From positions 1-13,292 of the forward strand of contig CADCWH010000139.1 in assembly GCA_902806395.1 (NCBI GenBank): a stretch of 13,292 nt of DNA, read 5' to 3'. The DNA is from an uncultured Thermomicrobiales bacterium (lineage in GTDB: Bacteria; Chloroflexota; Chloroflexia; Thermomicrobiales; UBA6265). A program made the translations under genes and the position numbers. Under the pieces are notes generated by a model, which made no database searches, was not told where the DNA came from, and saw only the letters and a program-made list of their open reading frames with translations. Positions 7,140-13,292 of this stretch are shown piece after piece (position 1 is the first letter of the stretch; every line of letters begins with the position of its first letter).

Positions 7140-8867
7140 GTGGTGGACCAAGTGAGCGCCGACCTGAAACGATCGTTTTCGCGGCGACGCCTGGTGGCCG
7201 GGACGACGGCCACCGCGGCCGCGCTGGCCGCCTCCCGCCTTGAGGTGATGGCCCGGTCAGGAGGAGCCGCGCCGGGTTCCGCCCGCGTGCTGGCACAGGA
7301 CATCCAACCGGGCGGCACGCTGACCTATGGTCTCGGCTTCGACATCGACGGCACGCTCGACCCCGGCGTGACCCACTTCGATTCCACGATCCGCGTCACC
7401 CTCAACATCTGCGAGCCGCTCGTCTGGATGCCGAGCGCGACCGAGATTGCGCCGGGCTTGGCCGAGTCTTGGGAGGTGTCCGAAGACGGCCTCGAGTACA
7501 CCTTCAAGCTCAAGCAGGGCGTGACCTTCCACGACGGGACGCCCTTCAACGCGGAAGCGGTCCAGTTCACCTTCGACCGCATCGTCCAGGCGGACAAGAT
7601 GGCCGCCACGCCAGAGGCGGCCACCCCCGATCCCGCGACGGTCATCGTCGCGGGCCAGGCGCACGACCAGATCGGCACGTACGACCACTCCGAGATCATC
7701 GACGACCACACCATCAAGATGGTGCTGAGCCGGCCATTCTCCCCGTTCTTGACCGGCCTCAATGGCTACCTGGGCATCGTGTCTCCGACTGCGGTCCGCA
7801 CCATGGGCCTCGCGGAGTTCGCTCGCGCCCCGGTCGGTACCGGACCGTTCCGGTTCAAGGAGTGGGTCGAGGCCGACCATGTCACGATCGAGCGGAACCC
7901 CGACTACAACTGGGGCTCGTCCGTCTTCGGCCACCAGGGGCCAGCCTATTTCGACGAGATCATCTACAAGGTGATCCCGGACGCCGCCGTTCGCACCGGT
8001 ACCCTGCTCTCCGGCGAGACCCAGTACATCGACGAACTCGATCCCCTGCAGAGCGAGGACGTCTCCGGCGACGAGGCGCTGGAAATCATCCGGCAGGGGC
8101 AGCCCGGCTCCGGCTGGGTCCTCCTCGTCAACCAGGCGCGCCCCGAGCGCCCGGTGGCCGACGTGAAGGTCCGACAGGCGCTGGAGTACGCGATCGACAA
8201 GGAGGCCTTCAACGAGGCCGTCTTCGCGGGCAGCAACGAGCCAGCCTCCAGCCCATTGATGAAGGTCACGTTCGGCTACGACCCGGCCACCGAGTCTGTC
8301 TACACCTACGACAAGGCCAAGGCCGAGAGCCTGCTCGAAGAGGCGGGCTGGGTCCTCAACGGTGACATTCGGGAGAAGGACGGCCAACGGCTCGAACTGT
8401 ATTTCCCGATCATCGACCGGCCGCGGGACAACGCGATGGCGACCGCGATCCAGGGATCGTTCCGTGAGATCGGGATCGACCTGACGGTCGAGCCGATGGA
8501 ACGGGGTGCGTACACCCAGACCTGGAAGGAGGAGAACAACTACGACTTCTCGTTCATGTGGTTCTCCTATGCCGACCCGGACGTGCTCCGCACCATCTTC
8601 TACTCGAAGAACATCGGTGCCTTCAACCGAGCCCAGTACAACGTGCCGGAAGTCGACACGATGCTGGAGGAGGCCGCCGCGAGCAGCGACCCCGAGGTCC
8701 GCATGGACCTCTACTCCCAGATCCAGATGAAGGTCCTCCAGGACGCGGTGGTCATCCCGCTCGCCGACTCCATCACCTACAACGCCAAGCAGAAGCGATT
8801 GCAGGGAGAGGTGCTGGACTACCTGGCATCCTACGTCTGGATGAACGACGCCCATTTCGCCGAGTAA
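7140..8867 (+). CDS. ABC importer solute-binding protein, family 5 (oligopeptide/nickel type), Tat-exported
   Basis: The 575-residue protein is the extracytoplasmic binding subunit of a peptide/opine/nickel-type importer. It starts with a twin-arginine signal: SRRRLV at 14-19, a short hydrophobic segment, and a likely signal peptidase site after VLA at 50-52. There is no lipobox cysteine. Family signatures are LAESWEVSEDGLEYTFKLK (107-125), VTFHDGTPFNAEAVQFTFDR (128-147) and PVGTGPFRFKEW (231-242). The ligand cannot be predicted, since this family binds peptides, sugars and other compounds. The start is a GTG at 7140, or the adjacent GTG at 7143; both follow GGGAGG, at five and eight bases. 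Upstream in-frame codons to 6936 have no family character. The permease genes follow on the same strand after a strong hairpin, a common arrangement that keeps the binding protein more abundant than its permeases. Confidence 0.93.
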   Translation: MVDQVSADLKRSFSRRRLVAGTTATAAALAASRLEVMARSGGAAPGSARVLAQDIQPGGTLTYGLGFDIDGTLDPGVTHFDSTIRVTLNICEPLVWMPSATEIAPGLAESWEVSEDGLEYTFKLKQGVTFHDGTPFNAEAVQFTFDRIVQADKMAATPEAATPDPATVIVAGQAHDQIGTYDHSEIIDDHTIKMVLSRPFSPFLTGLNGYLGIVSPTAVRTMGLAEFARAPVGTGPFRFKEWVEADHVTIERNPDYNWGSSVFGHQGPAYFDEIIYKVIPDAAVRTGTLLSGETQYIDELDPLQSEDVSGDEALEIIRQGQPGSGWVLLVNQARPERPVADVKVRQALEYAIDKEAFNEAVFAGSNEPASSPLMKVTFGYDPATESVYTYDKAKAESLLEEAGWVLNGDIREKDGQRLELYFPIIDRPRDNAMATAIQGSFREIGIDLTVEPMERGAYTQTWKEENNYDFSFMWFSYADPDVLRTIFYSKNIGAFNRAQYNVPEVDTMLEEAAASSDPEVRMDLYSQIQMKVLQDAVVIPLADSITYNAKQKRLQGEVLDYLASYVWMNDAHFAE

Positions 8868-8879
8868 CGCGCACGGCGT

Positions 8880-8924
8880 CACGCGGTCTCGGGGAGACGA
8901 TGTTGGTCTCCCCGAGGCCGCGTG
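8880..8924 (+). terminator. 19-bp intercistronic hairpin (attenuator or mRNA stabiliser)
   Basis: The arms at 8880-8898 and 8906-8924 pair over 19 positions with only one G-T wobble (8887 with 8917), around a 7-base loop GATGTTG. The structure begins 13 bases after the stop of the solute-binding protein gene and ends 78 bases before the permease start. No T-run follows, so it more likely gives partial termination or protects the upstream mRNA from 3' exonucleases than acts as a full intrinsic terminator. Confidence 0.75.
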
Positions 8925-9002
8925 GGCTTCGACCCGACGCGATCGGCGGGCGGTTTCTGGTGGCAGGGCGGTGCACGGTCGCCGCCGGGTGAATGTTGGC
9001 CC

Positions 9003-9926
9003 ATGGTGACGATAATCGGCCGACGGGTGATGCAGGCGATCCCGGTGTTGCTCGGGATCTCGGTCTTCACCTTCCTCATGCTCCACCTGGTCCCGGGTGA
9101 CCCCGTCACGGCGATCGCGGGGGATAAGCCCCTCTCCGACGAGCGGATCGCCCAGATCCGTCACCAGTACGGGTTGGACCGGCCACTCTGGGTGCAATAC
9201 GGCGATTACATGGGTGGCGTCCTGCGCGGGGACCTCGGCAGTGGGCTCCACAGTCAGCGACCGGTCGCCGACAGCATCCGGGAAGCGCTGTGGCCCACGG
9301 TGCAATTGACACTCGCCGGCCTGGTGGTGGCGGTGTCGCTGGGCGTCGCGCTCGGCATCCTGGCGGCCATGTTCCACAACTCATGGGTCGACAGCAGTGC
9401 CATGGCGTTGGCGTTGCTCGGGGTCTCGATGCCGGTCTTCTACCTCGGTCTCTTACTCCTCTTCGCCTTCTCGTTCCACTTCCATCTCTTCCCCGCCACC
9501 GGCCTCGGCGGCTGGCAACACCTGGTGCTCCCGGCGGTGGCCGTCGGCTTTGCCTCATCGGCCTATGTCGCACGGCTGGTCCGATCTTCGATGCTCGAGG
9601 TCCTCCGCCAGGACTACATCGTGACCGCCCGTGCGAAAGGGCTGGTCGAGCGATTCGTCGTCTCGCGTCATGCGCTGAAGAATGCCCTGATCCCGACGAT
9701 CACCTACCTGGGACTCCAGCTCGCGGGGCTCCTCAGCGGGGCCGTCGTCACCGAGACGGTCTTCTCGCGTCCCGGCTTGGGCCGCGTCGCGGTGTCGGCG
9801 ATCAGCAACCGTGACTATCCACTGATCCAAGGCACCGTGCTGGTCACCGCCGGCATTTACGTCCTCGTCAACTTGGTCGTCGACCTCCTCTACGGGATCA
9901 TCGATCCCCGGATCCGCTATGACTGA
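9003..9926 (+). CDS. DppB/OppB-type ABC importer permease
   Basis: The 307-residue integral membrane protein has the DppB layout: a first membrane helix at about 10-30, the periplasmic GDLGSG motif at 76-81, then five more hydrophobic segments. The EAA loop that contacts an ATPase is at about 204-227 (DYIVTARAKGL then RHALKNALIP), and ETVFSRPGLGR is at 251-261. The family usually runs to about 305-340 residues, so it is complete. The ATG at 9003 is chosen because the family N-terminus starts there (IIGRRVMQAIPVLLGIS). Its ribosome binding site is weak (GGGTGA region), and an upstream in-frame GTG at 8922 falls inside the hairpin. Its last eight bases overlap the start of the DppC-type gene, so translation of the two is probably coupled. 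Confidence 0.94.
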   Translation: MVTIIGRRVMQAIPVLLGISVFTFLMLHLVPGDPVTAIAGDKPLSDERIAQIRHQYGLDRPLWVQYGDYMGGVLRGDLGSGLHSQRPVADSIREALWPTVQLTLAGLVVAVSLGVALGILAAMFHNSWVDSSAMALALLGVSMPVFYLGLLLLFAFSFHFHLFPATGLGGWQHLVLPAVAVGFASSAYVARLVRSSMLEVLRQDYIVTARAKGLVERFVVSRHALKNALIPTITYLGLQLAGLLSGAVVTETVFSRPGLGRVAVSAISNRDYPLIQGTVLVTAGIYVLVNLVVDLLYGIIDPRIRYD

Positions 9927-10878
9927 GCCAGCGAAGCCCGCATCCGCGACGGTCCTTGCCCCGGTGCTGACGGCATCGGGGGGAAGTGCCCCGGCCCCGG
10001 TCTCGGCTCGTCGTCTCGGGCGGGGGGGCGCATCGCGCAGCCTGACTCGCGATGCCCTGATCCGGATCGCTCGGAACCCGGGGGCACTCGTCGGGGCGGC
10101 AGTGCTGGCGGTGCTCATCGTGCTGACCGTGTTCGCACCGGTCATCGCCCCCTACGACCCGATTGCCCAGGACTCACAGTCGATCCGTGCCGCACCGAGC
10201 CGGGATCATCTCTTCGGAGCGGACACGTTCGGCCGCGACGTCTTCTCTCGCGTCCTGTATGGCGGCCGCAAGTCACTCCCGATCGGGCTCGTGGCCATTT
10301 CGATCGCCGCGGTCGTGGGGGTCGGGTTCGGGCTCGTCGCTGGGTACTACGGCCGGTTGACCGACGCGGTCATCATGCGTGCCGTCGACCTGATGCTGGC
10401 GTTCCCGGGCATCCTGCTGGCGATGGCCCTGGTCGCGATCCTCGGCAGCAGTCTCTTCAACCTGATGCTGGCGGTCGGGATCGCGTCTATCCCGGATTAC
10501 ACGCGGGTGGTACGGGGGGTGGTCCTCAGTGTCCGGGAGGCGGAATACGTCACCGCGGCACGTGTCAGCGGCGCCCCCGACCGGTCGATCATGGTGCGTC
10601 ACATCCTGCCGAATGTGTTGCCGTCGATCATCGTCCTCGCCACGCTCGGCATCGCCGGAGCGATCATCCTCGGCGCGACCCTCTCGTTCCTGGGCTTGGG
10701 CATCAAGCCGCCGGAACCGGAGTGGGGCAATATGTTGTCCGACGGACGCTCGATGATGCGCCACTATTGGTGGGTCTCGTTCTTCCCGGGGCTGGCGATC
10801 ATGTTGACGGTGCTCGCCATCAATTTGCTCGGCGACGGACTGCGTGACGCGCTCGACCCGCGCATGGGCCGTCGCTGA
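9919..10878 (+). CDS. DppC/OppC-type ABC importer permease
   Basis: The 319-residue membrane protein pairs with the DppB-type permease to form the channel. An Ala/Pro/Arg-rich cytoplasmic leader of about 45 residues precedes the first membrane helix (about 56-77). The family signature HLFGADTFGRDVFSRV is at 97-112, and the EAA loop is at about 209-232 (EYVTAARVSGAP then RHILPN). LSFLGLGIKPPEPEWGNML (255-273) and the C-terminal GDGLRDALDP are also typical. The ATG overlaps the end of the DppB-type gene (ATGACTGA), showing translational coupling. No importer ATPase genes follow; the next gene encodes a different type of ABC protein. The leader is longer than in many homologues but matches a common actinobacterial/Chloroflexota style. 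Confidence 0.95.
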   Translation: MTEPAKPASATVLAPVLTASGGSAPAPVSARRLGRGGASRSLTRDALIRIARNPGALVGAAVLAVLIVLTVFAPVIAPYDPIAQDSQSIRAAPSRDHLFGADTFGRDVFSRVLYGGRKSLPIGLVAISIAAVVGVGFGLVAGYYGRLTDAVIMRAVDLMLAFPGILLAMALVAILGSSLFNLMLAVGIASIPDYTRVVRGVVLSVREAEYVTAARVSGAPDRSIMVRHILPNVLPSIIVLATLGIAGAIILGATLSFLGLGIKPPEPEWGNMLSDGRSMMRHYWWVSFFPGLAIMLTVLAINLLGDGLRDALDPRMGRR

Positions 10879-10891
10879 CCAGCCGGTGTGG

Positions 10892-10916
10892 GCTCCCCGC
10901 CCGGTGATAGGGGAGC
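10892..10916 (+). terminator. Hairpin after the permease genes
   Basis: GCTCCCC (10892-10898) pairs perfectly with GGGGAGC (10910-10916) around an 11-base loop, 13 bases after the DppC-type stop. An alternative outer pairing TGGG (10889-10892) with CCCA (10920-10923) is possible. No T-run follows. From its position it is a candidate operon end. Confidence 0.5.
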
Positions 10917-11125
10917 GGTCCCAACAGGAAGCACGACCACGTACGACAACGCATAGCGACCTGTGGGTCGGCGCCCCGGTGCCGCCCCGTAGGAGTCGTG
11001 CCCGCCGGCCGATACCTTGACCTTGAGGTTTTGGAGTTCCTCGTCTATCGGACCGCCGGTCGCTTGCCGATACAATGCCTCCCGCTGCATTACCGTCCAC
11101 CAGACGCATGAATGGCGGGGAGGCT
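10917..11125 (+). other. Intergenic region upstream of the ABCG-like gene
   Basis: The plus strand holds no supported gene here. Small paired elements are visible: CGACC/GGTCG (10957-10961 with 10966-10970), and GCACGAC/GTCGTGC (10931-10937 with 10995-11001) enclosing it. Such pairings are not rare at this GC content. A -10-like TACAAT at 11071-11076 has no clear -35; if real, transcription would begin near 11083 and the in-frame ATG at 11075 could not be used. A short minus-strand frame from an ATG at 11090 is discussed in the findings. Confidence 0.35.
11071..11076 (+). promoter_or_regulatory. Candidate -10 box of the ABCG-like gene
   Basis: TACAAT matches the TATAAT consensus at five of six positions in an otherwise GC-rich region, about 50 bases before the chosen start. 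The corresponding -35 (around TCGGAC) is poor. Confidence 0.3.
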
Positions 11126-13006
11126 ATGGAAGCGACCGGCAGGTGGGCCACTGATCTCGGAGGGCATGGTGCAACCGTTGGAGCGCCCCCCGAGGGTCAC
11201 CGGAGTGTGGGTGTGGGTGTGCGAGTCGACGCGGTTGGGCTCAAGAAGACGGTCGGCGGCAGCGGCCCGGTCCTCCTGCACGACGTCTCCTTCTCGATTC
11301 AACCAGGTGAGCTGGTAGCAATCGCCGGCGCCAGTGGGGCCGGCAAGTCCACGCTGATGGACGTGCTGACGGGGTTTCGCCGTCCCACCACGGGGCAGGT
11401 CCTGTTCAACGGGCACGCCATCGAACCCGGCCGCGAGGGCACTCGCGGCCGACTTGGGTATGTGCCGCAGGACGACATCGTCCACCACCAGCTGACGGTC
11501 GGACAGGGAATCTACTACGCAGCCAAGCTACGCCTTCCCGAGAGCACGAGCGAGAACGAGATCGAGCGCCGGGTGGCGGCAGTCCTGGACGAGGTGGAGC
11601 TGACCGAGCGGCGGGATGTGAGAATCGCACAGCTGTCCGGTGGACAACGCAAACGCGTCTCGATTGCGGTCGAGCTCATCGCCGAGCCGCAGGTGCTGTT
11701 CCTCGACGAGCCGACCTCGGGCCTGGATCCGGGCCTCGACCTCACCCTGATGGTGCTGTTGCGCCGGCTTGCCGATCAGGGGCGGACGGTCGTGCTGACC
11801 ACGCACGCGACGACGAACGTGACGGTCTGCGATCAGGTCATCTTCCTCGGCAGAGGCGGGCGACTCTGCTTCTTCGGACCACCGGAGGCGGCGCTGACCT
11901 TCTTCGGGGTGTCTTCCTTCGCGGCCGTCTACGCAACGCTTGAGCAGGCAGGGGCCGCTGAGGCGTGGGCGGCGCGCTACCTCAACTCCGACATCCACCA
12001 GCGCTTCGTCGTCGACCGCTTAACTGACAGTTCGCCCCTGACCCGCTCGACCAGGAGCGACCTCGACGGGGCGGCCGGGACGGTGATCCACGGGGCAGAG
12101 TTGCCGGGCTCGTCGTGGCGGCAGCTCGTCACCTTGACCCGACGCTACGTCCAGTTGCTCTGGAGTGACAAGCCGACGTTGGCCTACCTCGTCCTACAGG
12201 TCCCGTTGATGGCCACGTTTTTGGGCCTCGTCAGTGGTGGCGATATCTTCGAGCCGGGGCGCCCTTTCACGACCGCGCAGGTCACCCTGACGCTGCTCAT
12301 GCTCTTCGCGCTCTGGGTCGGGGCCAACACCGCGTGCCGCGAGATCGTCAAGGAGAACCCCATCTACCGCCGAGAGCGATTGAGCAACCTGCGGATCGTC
12401 CCCTACGCCATGTCCAAGCTGGTGGTGCTGGCAGCCCTCAACCTGGTCCAGGCGGTCCTCTGGGTGGTCGTGACGGTGCTGTTCACAGGCGTGCCGGACC
12501 ACGGTGTCTTCCTGCCGGCATTGATCGAGATGATTCTCTCGGTCTGGGTGATCGGCGTCGCGGGCTTAGCGATGGGCCTCTTCATCTCGGCGGCCGCGGC
12601 GAATCTCGATCTCGCCCTGAGCATCACGCCGTCGTCGATCATCCCGCAGATGCTGCTCGCCGGGGTGCTCTTCGCGCTGCCCGGCTCGATCGACTGGATG
12701 AGCAACGCGACGATCGGCAAGTGGGGCGTCAATGCGCTCGGGACAACGGCGAACCTCAACCGGCTGTACTACCAGGCCGCGGAGAACCTACCCGACGATC
12801 CGCAGTTGACCGCCCTGCTCGGTCAGATCGTCTTCGACCCGAGGGGCTACGACGCCGATCCCGGGCCGAAATCGGTCGAGGCAGCAGCGTCGAGCCGGCG
12901 CGGGCACTTGCTGACCCAGTGGACGGTCCTGCTCGGATGGATCGTCATGTTCGTCGGGTTGGCCTGCCTGTCACAGAAGCGGAAAGACCGCGTCTGGCGG
13001 AGCTAA
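11126..13006 (+). CDS. ABCG-like ABC transporter, ATPase fused to ABC-2 type permease
   Basis: The 626-residue protein is a half transporter with the ATPase before the membrane domain, as in ABCG proteins, and probably works as a dimer. The ATPase shows Walker A GASGAGKST (68-76), the Q-loop region YVPQDDIVHHQLTV (112-125), signature LSGGQRKRV (170-178), Walker B VLFLDEP (190-196) and the switch His227 in TTHAT. All catalytic residues are present. The ABC-2 domain has about six hydrophobic segments from about 351 to 615, with the family-typical CREIVKENPIYRRERLS at 404-420 before the second half. Bacterial relatives often carry an N-terminal FHA domain; none is present here. The start is uncertain: ATGs at 11075, 11108 and 11126 are in frame, and GGGGAGG sits only two bases before 11126, so a GTG further on is possible. 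It lies 247 bases after the importer genes and is probably transcribed separately. Substrate unknown; export is more likely than import. Confidence 0.9.
   Translation: MEATGRWATDLGGHGATVGAPPEGHRSVGVGVRVDAVGLKKTVGGSGPVLLHDVSFSIQPGELVAIAGASGAGKSTLMDVLTGFRRPTTGQVLFNGHAIEPGREGTRGRLGYVPQDDIVHHQLTVGQGIYYAAKLRLPESTSENEIERRVAAVLDEVELTERRDVRIAQLSGGQRKRVSIAVELIAEPQVLFLDEPTSGLDPGLDLTLMVLLRRLADQGRTVVLTTHATTNVTVCDQVIFLGRGGRLCFFGPPEAALTFFGVSSFAAVYATLEQAGAAEAWAARYLNSDIHQRFVVDRLTDSSPLTRSTRSDLDGAAGTVIHGAELPGSSWRQLVTLTRRYVQLLWSDKPTLAYLVLQVPLMATFLGLVSGGDIFEPGRPFTTAQVTLTLLMLFALWVGANTACREIVKENPIYRRERLSNLRIVPYAMSKLVVLAALNLVQAVLWVVVTVLFTGVPDHGVFLPALIEMILSVWVIGVAGLAMGLFISAAAANLDLALSITPSSIIPQMLLAGVLFALPGSIDWMSNATIGKWGVNALGTTANLNRLYYQAAENLPDDPQLTALLGQIVFDPRGYDADPGPKSVEAAASSRRGHLLTQWTVLLGWIVMFVGLACLSQKRKDRVWRS
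11205..11222 (+). repeat. Short GTGTGG hexanucleotide repeat
   Basis: Three tandem near-copies of GTGTGG (the last ends in C) lie in the N-terminal coding part of the ABCG-like gene and encode alternating Val-Gly. A six-base unit keeps the reading frame, so copy changes would only add or remove two residues. Confidence 0.6.
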
Positions 13007-13292
13007 CCCGATGTCTCGCGGGGATACCGCTCCTGAGCTCTTCCGGTTGATGCTCCAGGCAGGTAGCAGCTGCGCTCAGCCAGCCGCTCCCCTGCGAGCG
13101 CGTGACCCCGGTTCGGGATGTCCTCAACGACCTGTTCCGACTGGGGAAGGGCGGAGTGACGGCGGCGTGATCCGCTATGACGAGTGCCAGACCTTCAACT
13201 GGGCGACACCAACCGGATCGTCGACGTTACGATGCGCCTGGATACCTGCCCTGCCATCCTAAGAGCGACTGGCACATGGTTCTGACAGTTGG
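13007..13292. other. Terminal stretch with no supported gene
   Basis: No frame in these 286 bases shows a recognisable family, a good start site and a sensible composition together. The longest plus-strand frame (from an ATG at 13011) begins SRGDTAPELFRLMLQAGSS and then degenerates into low-information sequence. Another frame reads VRDVLNDLFRLGKGGVTAA before a stop near 13168. These could be fragments of a decayed gene, but nothing proves it. No terminator hairpin for the ABCG-like gene was found. Confidence 0.35.

Noticed and set aside
7257..9377. Very long minus-strand reading frame (706 codons) opposite the solute-binding protein gene
   Set aside because: It is exactly antisense to a well-supported family 5 binding protein and the start of its permease, has Asp/Arg/Val-rich shadow composition and no family motif. 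Long antisense frames are expected at this GC content.
10931..11001. Cloverleaf-like pairing (GCACGAC with GTCGTGC enclosing small hairpins) as a structured RNA or tRNA
   Set aside because: It lacks the T-loop, anticodon-stem and other tRNA features, and 7-bp pairings over 57 bases are expected by chance in such GC-rich sequence.
10273..11151. Minus-strand frame of 292 codons across the DppC-type gene and the intergenic region
   Set aside because: Its composition (His, Asp, Arg and Gln rich) is typical of antisense to a membrane protein gene, and there is no start signal or motif.
11166..11318. Out-of-frame ATG with GGAGG just upstream inside the ABCG-like gene
   Set aside because: The resulting peptide of about 50 residues has no homology-like features, and the ATPase frame continues unbroken, so there is no evidence of a frameshift.

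Overview
The window looks like a piece of chromosome from a very GC-rich bacterium. Long spurious antisense reading frames run through most genes, start sites are preceded by GGAGG-type ribosome binding sites, and the gene content (DUF885 peptidase-like proteins, Gfo/Idh/MocA and SDR oxidoreductases, a Tat-exported solute-binding protein, an ABCG-like half transporter) would suit Chloroflexota of the Thermomicrobia type. That placement is inference from composition and gene content only; no rRNA or marker gene is present.

Layout. At the left edge a gene of unknown function runs off the window on the minus strand (1-219). Then come a short DUF885-type putative metallopeptidase (375-1574, minus), a D-2-hydroxyacid dehydrogenase (1840-2925, plus), a full-length DUF885-type protein (2919-4676, minus) and a Gfo/Idh/MocA oxidoreductase (4827-5957, minus). 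Divergent from the last is a classical SDR (6068-6889, plus). This is followed on the plus strand by a family 5 (oligopeptide/nickel-type) importer without its ATPases: solute-binding protein (7140-8867), DppB-type permease (9003-9926) and DppC-type permease (9919-10878). A separate ABCG-like ATPase-permease fusion (11126-13006) follows. The last 286 bases hold no supported gene.

How they may work together (inference). A family 5 importer beside two peptidase-like proteins and three NAD(P)-linked oxidoreductases would fit uptake and breakdown of a peptide-like or modified sugar/acid compound. The substrate cannot be read from the sequence. The importer must borrow ATPases from elsewhere in the genome. 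The ABCG-like protein is probably an independent exporter or an uncharacterised transporter.

The most unusual feature is that three of the four oxidoreductase or peptidase genes between 2919 and 6889 carry substitutions at residues normally treated as catalytic: HE to HH in the long DUF885 protein, YxxxK to YxxxR in the SDR, and the DxxxH pair to GxxxP in the Gfo/Idh/MocA protein. The D-2-hydroxyacid dehydrogenase and the short DUF885 protein keep their motifs. A strong 19-bp hairpin separates the solute-binding protein gene from its permeases. I saw no CRISPR array, tRNA, rRNA, intact mobile element or recognisable defence system.
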